Part shown: positions 1-6,547 of the stretch, piece after piece | Position numbering within the stretch: the stretch's first letter is position 1 | Layout of the letters: each line of letters opens with the position of its first letter | From: an uncultured Thermoleophilia bacterium | Lineage (GTDB): Bacteria; Actinomycetota; Thermoleophilia; UBA2241 | Assembly (NCBI GenBank): GCA_903921965.1 | Contig: CAIXSE010000301.1 | Span: 1-11,179 of the forward strand | Length of the DNA: 11,179 nucleotides | Direction of reading: 5' to 3' | Program-made: the position numbers and the translations under genes | The notes under the pieces: model-generated | The model's database searches: none | The model's input: only the letters and a program-made list of their open reading frames with translations | What the model was told of the DNA's origin: nothing

Positions 1-141
1 GGCGCGCCGCCGGACTGGTACGCGCCGTTCGGCGGCTACAAGCAGTCGGGCAACGGCCGCGAGTGGGGCCGCTACGGCGTCGAGGAGTTCCTCGAGGTCA
101 AGGCCGTGATGGGCTGGGACCGGGGGCAGAAGCCGGGCTGA
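1..141 (+). CDS. Aldehyde dehydrogenase, C-terminal fragment (5' end outside window)
   Basis: The first 46 residues from the window edge, read in frame 1 to the TGA at 139-141, match the conserved C-terminus of NAD(P)-dependent aldehyde dehydrogenases. The key stretch is [15 protein letters not shown] followed by [12 protein letters not shown], the segment that contributes to the oligomerisation and active-site region in this superfamily. The enzymes oxidise aldehydes to carboxylates in the cytoplasm. The catalytic Cys/Glu and the Rossmann motif lie outside the window, so substrate and cofactor preference cannot be judged. A very strong hairpin begins 22 bases past the stop. Family assignment is firm; the subfamily is unknown. 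Confidence 0.88.
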   Translation, partial: GAPPDWYAPFGGYKQSGNGREWGRYGVEEFLEVKAVMGWDRGQKPG

Positions 142-163
142 GCGCCCGGCCTGCCCGGGGTGT

Positions 164-205
164 GCGGACGGGGCGGCGAGCCGTTCGGCTCGCCGCCCCG
201 TCCGC
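164..205. terminator. Strong bidirectional hairpin terminator between convergent genes
   Basis: Bases 164-182 pair perfectly with 187-205, giving a 19-bp GC-rich stem closed by a 4-base loop (GTTC, 183-186). It lies between the stop of the aldehyde dehydrogenase gene (141, +) and the stop of the small membrane protein gene (218, -), so it can end transcription from both sides. There is no T-rich tract on either side. This is common for high-GC actinobacterial terminators, but it means the role is inferred from shape and position. Confidence 0.8.
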
Positions 206-217
206 GTGCACGGGCCG

Positions 218-415
218 TCAGTACGTCCGTGACGTGCTCTTGTCCGGGATCACCAGCACCACGATGAGCGTGATGAAGAAGAAGAAGAACCCGAGGATGC
301 CGAACAGGACGGGGCTGTACCCCTTGCGTATGGCGAACGTGGCGCAGAGCCAGGCGCACAGGACGTCGACGATGAGCCAGACGACGTAGTACCACCACGG
401 GATGGCTGTGGGCAT
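218..415 (-). CDS. Small two-helix membrane protein, unknown function
   Basis: This 65-residue protein has two hydrophobic segments, roughly residues 6-28 (Trp/Tyr/Val-rich) and 34-57, joined by a short basic loop (IRKGYSP). The C-terminal tail is short and polar. Five consecutive phenylalanines in the second helix are encoded by a perfect (TTC)5 run. AGGAGG lies about 6 bases before the ATG at 415, a strong ribosome binding site that fixes the start. Coding potential is supported by the RBS, the coherent transmembrane pattern and the terminator 13 bases past its stop. Similar tiny 'KGYSPVLFGILG'-type proteins are widespread as hypothetical membrane proteins. No enzymatic role can be assigned. 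The DUF1638 gene lies upstream on the same strand with a 102-base gap, so the two could be co-transcribed. Confidence 0.72.
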   Translation of the reverse strand: MPTAIPWWYYVVWLIVDVLCAWLCATFAIRKGYSPVLFGILGFFFFFITLIVVLVIPDKSTSRTY

Positions 416-517
416 AGGACCTCCTCTGGGTTGCCGCTGCAGCCTTCTTGCCCTGCTCGCTGAGTCCTGCCCGGCCGACGGTCCCGGGTCGACCGCGGGG
501 GGGCGGCGTGTCGGTGG

Positions 518-1054
518 TCAGGTGTCGAGCAGCTGCCCGACCAGCTCGCGGAACCGGTCGAGCGAGGCGGGCACGATGTCGATCGGCGTCTGCGTGAAGT
601 CGAAGAACTCGAGCACGTCGACGTCGGCGATGGGCTCGAGCCCGAAGTCGAGCAGGACGATGACCTCGTACATGCCGAAGTTGATGCGCCCGTCGATCTC
701 GTCCCAGCCGAGGGACTCCACGTAGATGGAGCGCCAGTCGCGGAGGAGCGAGGCGGTGATGATGAAGGCGTGGTCGCCGAAGGCGGCGCGCTCCTCGGGC
801 GAGAGGAACGCCTCGACGCAGTTGCGCACGGGCAGCCTGCGGCCGCCGTGCTCCGCGAGGATCGCGTCGATGTCGGGCGAGCAGGCGCCGTACAGGCAGC
901 GCGGGGCCGACGTCCCGGCGAGCGCCTGCGACAGGGCCTTGTCGAGCTCGCCGGGCACCACGTCGAGCCGGCTCGGGAGCCACTCGACGGCGGCGGGCCC
1001 GCCGAGCACGTGCTCGAGCTCCGTGCGGAACACGCTGCAGCCGACGATGTCCAC
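518..1054 (-). CDS. DUF1638-type protein
   Basis: The protein has 178 residues and a GTG start at 1054, preceded by GAGAGGAG with a short spacer. The N-terminus (MDIVGCSVFRTELEHVLG) and the segments LYGACSP (residues 54-60), RNCVEAFLSPEER (77-89) and HAFIITASLLRDW (95-107) match, from memory, the layout of DUF1638: a core beginning 'I.C.VF..EL', a central 'LLYG.C.P', and an 'NC.E.LLG' stretch. Conserved cysteines C6, C58 and C79 could bind a metal or cofactor. DUF1638 genes are often found in anaerobes near corrinoid-dependent methyltransferase genes; no such gene is visible here, so a methyl-transfer link is only an inference. The tail (about 125-178) is acidic and aromatic. It has no transmembrane segment, so it is probably cytoplasmic. 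A weak -10-like TAGACT lies at 1110-1115 on this strand, about 55 bases before the start. The family call is moderate. Confidence 0.65.
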   Translation of the reverse strand: MDIVGCSVFRTELEHVLGGPAAVEWLPSRLDVVPGELDKALSQALAGTSAPRCLYGACSPDIDAILAEHGGRRLPVRNCVEAFLSPEERAAFGDHAFIITASLLRDWRSIYVESLGWDEIDGRINFGMYEVIVLLDFGLEPIADVDVLEFFDFTQTPIDIVPASLDRFRELVGQLLDT

Positions 1055-1138
1055 GGGGCTCCTCTCTCTCCGGCGGCGCGGCGCCGGCGGTCGTCCGAGG
1101 TCGCGGAGAAGTCTACCCTTTGGGGGTATCCTCCCGGC

Positions 1139-2788
1139 TCACTGCCCTTGGTCGGCCGACACGAGAGCGGCGACGATGCGCCACTGCGTGCCGTGCAGGC
1201 CCACGCTGCCCCAGGTGGCGTCCTTGACGATGGGAGTGGTCGACCCCTTGGCGAGGAACTCGTAGCTGCCCGAGCCGGCCGGCCTGCGGGCGATCTCGCG
1301 GCCCAGTGCCAGGAGGTCGGTGTAGGGCTGGTACATGGGGTCGAGGAAGAGGTCGGTGCCGACCTGCTCCGCGTCGGGGTCGTAGAGGATGAGGCCGTCG
1401 GTGTCCATCGCCCAGAGCTTGTCGACGTCGGCCTGGGCGGGGACCGTGGCGACGATGTCCCCGATGAAGGCGTCGGTGTCGAGCAGCGCGCTCACCGACC
1501 CGGCGAGCGCACCGCCGTCGTCGAAGACGGGCCACTCCAGGTCCACGGCGGCGAAGCCCTCCACGGCCTCGAAGGTCTTGCTCAGCACCGGGCGGAGCGT
1601 CTTGTGCAGCCGGACGACCTGCTCCTGGCCGCTGATGTCGGAGCCTTCGGCCGTGCGGTACTCCCGCGGCTCCACGGCGAGCATGACCCCCGTCGCGCTC
1701 ACCGTGGAGAAGTCGACGACGTCCGGGTGGGCGGCGGCGAGGCGGCGCAGCACGTCCCTCGCCGCCGCGGTGCCCAGGCCGGTGTGGCCGAGCTCCCTCG
1801 CGGCCGCGGCCAGGTCGTCGTCCAGACGGTCCAGCGCCGCCTGGATACCGGTGCGCGCCGCCGTGAGCTCGGCCGGCTCCCGGCTCGCGCCCGAGCCGGC
1901 CGGCCCGATGGTCACGAGCGCACCGGTGTCGATCCCGTAGACCTCGGCGAAGCTGCCCATGTTGACCGACAGCTGCAGCGGGGAGGGCGCCTCGAAGAGC
2001 ACGAGCGGGTCGTCCAGCGGCACGTCGCCGTAGCTGCCCACCACCTTCATGGCCGCGTGCCCGCCCTCCCACGACACGGCCGCCGTGCCGCCGAGGGTCA
2101 CGCCGGCCTTCTCGGCCAGGGTCGTGGGGATGTTGGTGAGGCAGTTGCCGAAGCCGTCGATGAACACCACCGTGCCGGTCACGCTGTCGCCGACCACGCG
2201 CGCGTCCGGCAGGTCGAGCGTCACGATGTCGCCGGCCGGCGGCCCCAGGTCCCGGGGCTTCTTGCCCGAGGCCAGCAGGCCGGCCGCCACGGCGAGGATG
2301 TAGTCCGGCGCGGACCTGCTCAGGGGCCGCGCGAAGAGGGACTGCTCGCTGATCCGGTAGACGTGCGAGAACCCCGGGCGCCGCGCCAGGCGGGTCAGCG
2401 TGCCGTTGTCGGGCGCCAGGTAGGTGTGACCGGCGGCGGTGACGGCCGCGAGGCAGCCGGTGCCCTTGGCGTCGCCCGGGTTGGTCGTGCTGACGAAGAC
2501 CGTGCCCTCGGGGTACGTGGCGGAGCCGAGGTCGAGGATGTAGGCGGCGGCGGCCACGTCGAGCGCGGGCATGCTCACCGACCCGTCGGCCACCCGCGCC
2601 GCTGGGTACGTGGCGTAGATGTCGCCCTTCAGCGCGGAGAGGGCGTAGTCGCTCGTGCCCAGGTCGCTGAACAGCACGACCAGCGGGCCGTCGCCGGCCG
2701 GGGAGCCGCAGGCGGCGAGGCCGGCGAGCAGGAGCGCCGCCACCCCGAGGGCGAGCAGCCGGGCGGCGGCTCGGGTCCGCCGGGTCAC
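1139..2788 (-). CDS. Lipoprotein: SAM hydroxide adenosyltransferase-like (DUF62) domain fused to a Cache-like sensor region
   Basis: The protein has 549 residues. The GTG at 2786-2788 overlaps the upstream HD-GYP stop in a GTGA junction, with GAGGAG 8 bases before it. Residues 1-27 form a lipoprotein signal: Arg-rich start, hydrophobic core and lipobox L24-A-A-C27. Residues 36-295 follow the SAM hydroxide adenosyltransferase/chlorinase/fluorinase family: LFSDLGTSDY (39-48), APDNGTLT (125-132), IDGFGNCLTNI (210-220) and SPLQLSVNMGSFAEVYG (269-285). The family triad is expected in DPGVGxxR plus a downstream His. Here the first site is N103 (N-P-G-D), the Arg site is T110, and R158 or a neighbour replaces His, so hydrolysis of S-adenosylmethionine is doubtful. 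Residues about 300-549 resemble an extracellular Cache/PDC sensor: a long helix, then YDPDAEQVGTDLFLDP and a C-terminal GTQWRIVAAL strand. The likely role is an exported, membrane-anchored ligand-binding protein. The DUF62 call is strong, the Cache call moderate and the function unknown. Confidence 0.85.
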   Translation of the reverse strand: MTRRTRAAARLLALGVAALLLAGLAACGSPAGDGPLVVLFSDLGTSDYALSALKGDIYATYPAARVADGSVSMPALDVAAAAYILDLGSATYPEGTVFVSTTNPGDAKGTGCLAAVTAAGHTYLAPDNGTLTRLARRPGFSHVYRISEQSLFARPLSRSAPDYILAVAAGLLASGKKPRDLGPPAGDIVTLDLPDARVVGDSVTGTVVFIDGFGNCLTNIPTTLAEKAGVTLGGTAAVSWEGGHAAMKVVGSYGDVPLDDPLVLFEAPSPLQLSVNMGSFAEVYGIDTGALVTIGPAGSGASREPAELTAARTGIQAALDRLDDDLAAAARELGHTGLGTAAARDVLRRLAAAHPDVVDFSTVSATGVMLAVEPREYRTAEGSDISGQEQVVRLHKTLRPVLSKTFEAVEGFAAVDLEWPVFDDGGALAGSVSALLDTDAFIGDIVATVPAQADVDKLWAMDTDGLILYDPDAEQVGTDLFLDPMYQPYTDLLALGREIARRPAGSGSYEFLAKGSTTPIVKDATWGSVGLHGTQWRIVAALVSADQGQ

Positions 2789-4056
2789 GACGGCCGCTCC
2801 TCGAGGCTGAAGCCGGCGGCCAGCACGCGCTCGCACGCCGCCACCGCGGCGGCGTCGTAGCGCGCGCCCGCGCCGGCGCGGACCTCCTCGAGGGCCGCCT
2901 CCACGCCCAGCGCGGGGCGGTACGGGCGGTGCGAGGCCATCGCCTCCACCGTGTCGGCCACCGCGAGGATCCTCGCCTCGGTGAGGATCTCGTCGCCTCG
3001 CAGCCCCGCCGGGTAGCCCGACCCGTCCAGGCGCTCGTGGTGCTGCGCGAGGATGTCGGCGACGGGCTGCTGGAAGCTGATGGTCCTGAGGATCTCGGCG
3101 CCCGCCGCGGCGTGCTGGCGGATGAGCGTGAGCTCGATGTCGTTCAGCCGCGCCGGCTTGTTGAGGATCTCCGTCGGCACCGCGACCTTGCCGATGTCGT
3201 GCACCGAGGCGGCCAGCTGCAGACCCTCGCGGCGCTCCGGGTCGAGGCCGAGCTCGTCGGCGATGGCCAGGGCCAGCTCGGTGACGCGCCGCTCGTGCTC
3301 CGCCGTGTAGGGGTCGCGCATGCCGACGATGGCGCCCATCGTCTGCACCGTCTCGTGGAGCTGCTCGCGCAGCCGCACGGTGCTCTGCTCCAGCGCCTGC
3401 TCGGTGCGCGTGCGCTCGCGGAGCTCTTCCTGCACCCGCCGGTACAGCATCGCGTTCTGCATGGCGGAGGCGATGTGGGCGGCCAGCGCCTCGAGCAGGT
3501 GCAGCTGATCCTCGGTGTAGGCGTCCTTGCGGTAGCTCATGACCTGGATGACGCCGGTCACCTGACCGCCGACGAACAGGGGGACGATGAGCGCCGAACG
3601 CACGCGGGCGACCCCCTCGGGCAGGTCCTCGTCGACGGAACCGTCCTCGCTGTCCACGAAGTAGCTGGTCCGGGCCGTCGCCTGCTGGGTCTGGTAGTCG
3701 TTGAGCAGGAGCGGGCGTCCCGTGCGGATCGCGATGCTCTGCGTGCCCCGGCCCTCGTCCTCGAGCGGGATGGGGGGGAAGTCGCTCACGTCGAGCCACT
3801 GGTGGTCGAGCCGGCAGGCCTCGCAGGTGATGAGCTGCGTCTCGGCGTCGAAGGCTGAGATGTAGAAGCCCTCGTTCGGCGCGACGATGGACATGTACTC
3901 CGACACCGCCTGGTACAGGTCGTCGAGGTCGAGCGTGCGGTTGAGACGGCGGCCGGCCTCGTACAGGAGCTGCAGGTGGTCGATCTCGGCCGGCGCCCCG
4001 CCCGCTGCCGGCCCGGCGGCCTCCGTCTCCACGCCCGTCCTCGTGCTCGTCGTCAC
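2785..4056 (-). CDS. GAF + HD-GYP domain protein, probable cyclic-di-GMP phosphodiesterase
   Basis: The protein has 423 residues and no transmembrane segment, so it is cytoplasmic. A GAF domain spans about 25-205 (YEAGRRLNRTLDLDDLYQAVSEY at its start, ALIVPLFVGGQVTGVIQV near its end). A coiled-coil linker covers about 205-245 (RRVQEELRERTRTEQALEQ). The HD-GYP domain covers about 245-415. Metal and signature residues are intact: H286-D287 in HDIGK, H315, and HHERLDGSGYP at 339-349. HD-GYP proteins hydrolyse cyclic-di-GMP to pGpG or GMP, and GAF domains usually gate them with a small ligand or redox signal. The GTG at 4056 is chosen because AGGAGG precedes it by 9 bases and the GAF domain starts soon after. 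A second in-frame GTG at 4032, with GAGGA 5 bases upstream, is a possible alternative. The gene is translationally coupled to the downstream DUF62-Cache lipoprotein, which suggests a shared signalling task. Confidence 0.93.
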   Translation of the reverse strand: MTTSTRTGVETEAAGPAAGGAPAEIDHLQLLYEAGRRLNRTLDLDDLYQAVSEYMSIVAPNEGFYISAFDAETQLITCEACRLDHQWLDVSDFPPIPLEDEGRGTQSIAIRTGRPLLLNDYQTQQATARTSYFVDSEDGSVDEDLPEGVARVRSALIVPLFVGGQVTGVIQVMSYRKDAYTEDQLHLLEALAAHIASAMQNAMLYRRVQEELRERTRTEQALEQSTVRLREQLHETVQTMGAIVGMRDPYTAEHERRVTELALAIADELGLDPERREGLQLAASVHDIGKVAVPTEILNKPARLNDIELTLIRQHAAAGAEILRTISFQQPVADILAQHHERLDGSGYPAGLRGDEILTEARILAVADTVEAMASHRPYRPALGVEAALEEVRAGAGARYDAAAVAACERVLAAGFSLEERPS

Positions 4057-4090
4057 GCCCGTCCGCCTCCTCGTCGTCGTGTCCGTAGCC

Positions 4091-4119
4091 AGTATCGGCC
4101 GCGAGCCTCCTGCTGTTGA
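4091..4119 (-). promoter_or_regulatory. Candidate promoter of the HD-GYP/lipoprotein unit
   Basis: On the minus strand, TCAACA (4114-4119) and GATACT (4091-4096) are separated by exactly 17 bases. Each matches four of six positions of the vegetative -35 and -10 consensus. The predicted transcript would start about 30 bases before the GTG at 4056 and would include the AGGAGG. This is a pattern match only, in a divergent intergenic region where a promoter is expected. Confidence 0.4.
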
Positions 4120-4136
4120 GCAACGAGGCCGCGTCG

Positions 4137-4164
4137 TTGACAGCGCGCGGAACACGTAGACAAT
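4137..4164 (+). promoter_or_regulatory. Candidate promoter of the acyl-CoA synthetase gene
   Basis: A perfect TTGACA (4137-4142) is followed after 16 bases by GACAAT (4159-4164; four of six -10 matches). Transcription would begin near 4170-4172, about 35 bases before the GTG at 4205. This argues against the in-frame ATG at 4163, which would lie inside the promoter. An exact TTGACA is unlikely by chance at this GC content. The spacing is one base short of the optimum. Confidence 0.55.
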
Positions 4165-4192
4165 GGCGCACACCGCTGGGGTCAGGGAACGC

Positions 4193-4200
4193 GGAGGAGG
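4193..4200 (+). promoter_or_regulatory. Ribosome binding site that decides the acyl-CoA synthetase start
   Basis: GGAGGAGG at 4193-4200 lies 4 bases before the GTG at 4205, with the GGAGGA core 6 bases away. This places translation initiation at 4205 rather than at the in-frame ATG at 4163, which lacks a Shine-Dalgarno sequence. Confidence 0.75.
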
Positions 4201-4204
4201 AGAC

Positions 4205-6151
4205 GTGGATGCTGCAACGGTGACGCGGGACGCAGTGAGCGAGACGGCCACCCTGCCGCGGCTCTTCCACGAGTGGGCGGCGCGGTACGCCGATGAGCCG
4301 GCGCTGAGCGCCAAGGTGGACGGCGTGTACACGGCCGTCACGTACCGTGAGGTGGAGCGGCGGGCGCAGGCGCTCGCCCTGGCCCTCACGGAGGTCCTCG
4401 GGGTGAAGAAGGGCGAGCTCGTGGCCCTGGTCTGCAACAACCGCCCCGAGTGGATGGTGTGCAGCCTCGCCATCCACCTCGCCGGCGCGGCGGACGTACC
4501 GCGTGCGTCGGACACCCCGCCCGACATCCTCGAAGCCATCCTGCGACACGCGGAGCCGGTGGTCGCGGTCCTCGAGAACCCCGCCCAGCTGCAGAAGGCG
4601 CAGGGGGCGCTGCCTGCCCTGCGCGCGGCCGTCCTCGTGGACGCCCCGGCGGGGGCGTCGGACGGGGCCGATCGGGCGGACGCCGCGTGCGCTCTGCACA
4701 CGTACGCCGGCCTGCTCGCCCGCGGCGAGGAGCTGCTGCGGGAGCGTCCCGGCGAGGTCGAGCGCCTGCGCGCGGCTCTCGACCCCGGCGACCTCGCGAC
4801 CATCATCTACACGTCGGGCACCACCGGCACGCCCAAGGGCGTGGCGCTCACGCACGCCAACTACCTGCTCAACATCCGCGAGATCCCCAGGCTCATCCAC
4901 CTGGAGCGCCAGCCGCTGCTGTCGATCCTGCAGCCCTGGCACGCCTACGAGCGCCAGGTCCAGCTCATGTGTCTCAGCATGGGGTGCTGCCTGCACTACG
5001 GCGCGATCCTCTCGCTGCGCGGGGACCTCAAGGCGGTCCGCCCCGTGGCCATGACGACCGTCCCCGAGCTGTGGGTGACGCTGTACAAGGGCGTGTTCCA
5101 GAAGATCGACGCCGAGAAGGAGTCGCGCCGCCGCCTGGCGCGCTGGCTGATCGCCCGCGCGCTGAGCTCCTCGCGGGCGCGGCGCGTGCTCTCGGGCCGC
5201 GAGCCGCGGCTGCGCGTCCCCGGCGCGGGCGCGCGCGTCGCCGGGTACGCGGCGGCGCTCGTCACGGCGGCGGTGCTGTGGCCGGTCCACGCGCTAGCCG
5301 ACCGCCTCGTCTTCAGCGAGGTCCGCGCCGGCCTCGGCGGGCGCATGACGTTCCCCGTGGTCGGCGGGGGCCCGCTGCCGGATGCCGTCGACGAGTTCTT
5401 CGATGCCGCCGGTCTGCCGCTGCTCGAGGGCTACGGCATGACCGAGGCCATCGTCGTGATGGCGCTCCGCGAGCCTTACCACCGCGTGCTCAAGTCCGCG
5501 GGGCACATCATCCACGGCATGGAGCACCGCATCGTGGCCGAGGACGGGAGGCTCTGCGGCCCCGGTGGCTCGGGGCGCCTGTACGTGCGCGGCCCGAACA
5601 TCATGCAGGGCTACTACAAGGACCCCGCCCTCACCGCCGAGGTGATCGACGCGGACGGCTGGCTGGACACCGGCGACCTCGCGCGCACCTACACGGACGG
5701 CAGCATCCGCGTGCTCGGGCGCCTGGACGACACGCTCGTGCTGCTGAACGGCAAGAACGTCAACGCGCCGTACCTCGAGAACGAGCTGCGCGCGAGCGAG
5801 TGGATCGAGCGCGCGGTCGTGATCGGCGCGGGGCGGCCCTACGTGGCGGCCTTCGTCGCGCCGAGCCGCACGCACCTGCAGGAGCTCGGCCGCAGGCTGG
5901 GCCTCGAGGCGGCCGAGCCCGAGGAGCTCATCGAGGACGAGCGCGTCAAGGCGCACTTCTTCGACGTCGTGACCGGCATCAGCGGCGACACGCGGCGGTT
6001 CACCTCGTACGAACGCGTGCAGCGCGTGCGGCTGTGGCTCGAGGAGTTCCGCATCGGCCGCGAGCTGTCGCAGACGCTCAAGCTGCGTCGCCAGGAGTTC
6101 TCGCGGCTGTACGCCGCCGAGATCGAGCGGCTGTACGCCGAGCAGTCCTAG
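4205..6151 (+). CDS. Long-chain fatty acid-CoA ligase-type AMP-binding enzyme
   Basis: The protein has 648 residues from a GTG start. It activates a carboxylic acid, probably a long-chain fatty acid, with ATP to an acyl-adenylate and then an acyl thioester. The ATP-binding P-loop IIYTSGTTGTPKG is at 200-212, the YGMTEA adenylate motif at 410-415, and the GWLDTGDLA aspartate motif at about 485-493. It ends with LGRLDD and NGKNVNAPYLEN, leading into the small C-terminal domain. The stretch ASDTPPDILEAILRHAE and the hydrophobic insert at about 345-360 (ALVTAAVLWPVHALAD) are typical of the large bacterial long-chain acyl-CoA synthetases that associate with membranes. Length fits that family (about 600-650). 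A stand-alone acyl carrier protein gene lies directly downstream in convergent orientation, so an acyl-ACP synthetase activity is an alternative that sequence alone cannot exclude. Family assignment is strong; chain length and acceptor thiol are unknown. Confidence 0.92.
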   Translation: MDAATVTRDAVSETATLPRLFHEWAARYADEPALSAKVDGVYTAVTYREVERRAQALALALTEVLGVKKGELVALVCNNRPEWMVCSLAIHLAGAADVPRASDTPPDILEAILRHAEPVVAVLENPAQLQKAQGALPALRAAVLVDAPAGASDGADRADAACALHTYAGLLARGEELLRERPGEVERLRAALDPGDLATIIYTSGTTGTPKGVALTHANYLLNIREIPRLIHLERQPLLSILQPWHAYERQVQLMCLSMGCCLHYGAILSLRGDLKAVRPVAMTTVPELWVTLYKGVFQKIDAEKESRRRLARWLIARALSSSRARRVLSGREPRLRVPGAGARVAGYAAALVTAAVLWPVHALADRLVFSEVRAGLGGRMTFPVVGGGPLPDAVDEFFDAAGLPLLEGYGMTEAIVVMALREPYHRVLKSAGHIIHGMEHRIVAEDGRLCGPGGSGRLYVRGPNIMQGYYKDPALTAEVIDADGWLDTGDLARTYTDGSIRVLGRLDDTLVLLNGKNVNAPYLENELRASEWIERAVVIGAGRPYVAAFVAPSRTHLQELGRRLGLEAAEPEELIEDERVKAHFFDVVTGISGDTRRFTSYERVQRVRLWLEEFRIGRELSQTLKLRRQEFSRLYAAEIERLYAEQS

Positions 6152-6152
6152 G

Positions 6153-6181
6153 GTCGCGCCGCCCGCTGCGGCCGGCGCGAC
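6153..6181. terminator. Bidirectional hairpin between acyl-CoA synthetase and ACP genes
   Basis: Bases 6153-6161 pair perfectly with 6173-6181 (9 bp). After one mismatch, three more pairs (6163-6165 with 6169-6171) leave a 3-base loop. The hairpin starts 2 bases past the TAG of the synthetase (6151) and ends 7 bases before the ACP stop (6189), filling the space between the convergent genes. No T-tract is present. Confidence 0.6.
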
Positions 6182-6188
6182 GCGCGGC

Positions 6189-6440
6189 TCACGCCGGGGA
6201 CTCCGCCAGCCCGGCCTCGATGACGTCCACCGCGTCGCCGACGCGCTGGATGTCGAAGAGCGCCTCGTCCGAGATGGTCACCTTGAACGACGACTCGGCG
6301 CTCGTGACGATCGCCATGAGCTGGAGCGAGTCGGCGCCGATGTCCTCGATGAGGCGCATGTCGTCGCTCACGTCGCCGCGGTAGGCGGTCTCTTTCCTGA
6401 TGATGCCCGCGAGCTTCTCGCGGATCTGGTCGCGTGTCAT
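6189..6440 (-). CDS. Acyl carrier protein
   Basis: This is an 83-residue acidic helical protein with the phosphopantetheine attachment motif GADSLQLM, the modified serine being S38. The family pattern is clear: an N-terminal helix (MTRDQIREKLAGIIRKE), DDMRLIEDIGADSL, the second helix, SDEALFDIQRVGDAVDVIE and a short tail. Once 4'-phosphopantetheinylated it carries acyl chains as thioesters. It is stand-alone and no fatty acid synthase genes adjoin it, so it may be a specialised carrier instead of, or alongside, the housekeeping AcpP; hence no symbol is given. The ATG at 6440 gives the usual family length. GGAGG lies about 12 bases upstream, a rather long spacing. The sequence TAATGT upstream, near the 3' side of the cls hairpin, could be a -10 element. 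Its neighbours are a convergent acyl-CoA synthetase and, upstream on the same strand, cardiolipin synthase. Confidence 0.93.
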   Translation of the reverse strand: MTRDQIREKLAGIIRKETAYRGDVSDDMRLIEDIGADSLQLMAIVTSAESSFKVTISDEALFDIQRVGDAVDVIEAGLAESPA

Positions 6441-6480
6441 GGGCGCGCCGGACCTCCGTGTCGCTGAATGCAGCACATTA

Positions 6481-6517
6481 CCACGGCCGGCGGCCGCGCG
6501 GGGCGCGCGCGCCGTGG
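6481..6517 (-). terminator. GC-rich inverted repeat after the cardiolipin synthase gene
   Basis: CCACGGC (6481-6487) and GCCGTGG (6511-6517) form a 7-bp stem enclosing an extremely GC-rich 23-base interior that can pair further. It lies 31 bases past the cardiolipin synthase stop and 41 bases before the ACP start. It may end the cls transcript, or stabilise or process a joint cls-ACP transcript. GC-rich inverted repeats arise easily here, so confidence is limited. Confidence 0.4.
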
Positions 6518-6547
6518 GTCGCGGCGGGCGTGCCGTCGCCCGGACCG

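Noticed and set aside
479..495. CGGTC/GACCG inverted repeat after the DUF1638 gene as a terminator
   Set aside because: A 5-bp stem is expected by chance in such GC-rich sequence.
1114..1128. Short inverted repeat TACCC/GGGTA after the lipoprotein gene as a terminator
   Set aside because: Only 5 bp with a 5-base loop and no T-tract. It also overlaps a possible -10 for the DUF1638 gene, so it is too weak to call.
770..2860. Plus-strand open frame of about 700 codons
   Set aside because: Low-complexity Arg/Gly/Val/Glu composition opposite genes with clear domains; a typical antisense shadow in GC-rich DNA.
4163..4204. ATG at 4163 as the start of the acyl-CoA synthetase
   Set aside because: It falls inside the likely -10 element and has no Shine-Dalgarno, while GGAGGAGG directly precedes the GTG at 4205.
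1139..5290. A single very long minus-strand open frame of over 1,300 codons covering the DUF62-Cache gene
   Set aside because: Only its last 549 codons read as protein. The rest is an Arg/Ala/Gly-rich shadow of the HD-GYP and acyl-CoA synthetase genes in other frames, and the true start is the GTG at 2788 with its own RBS.
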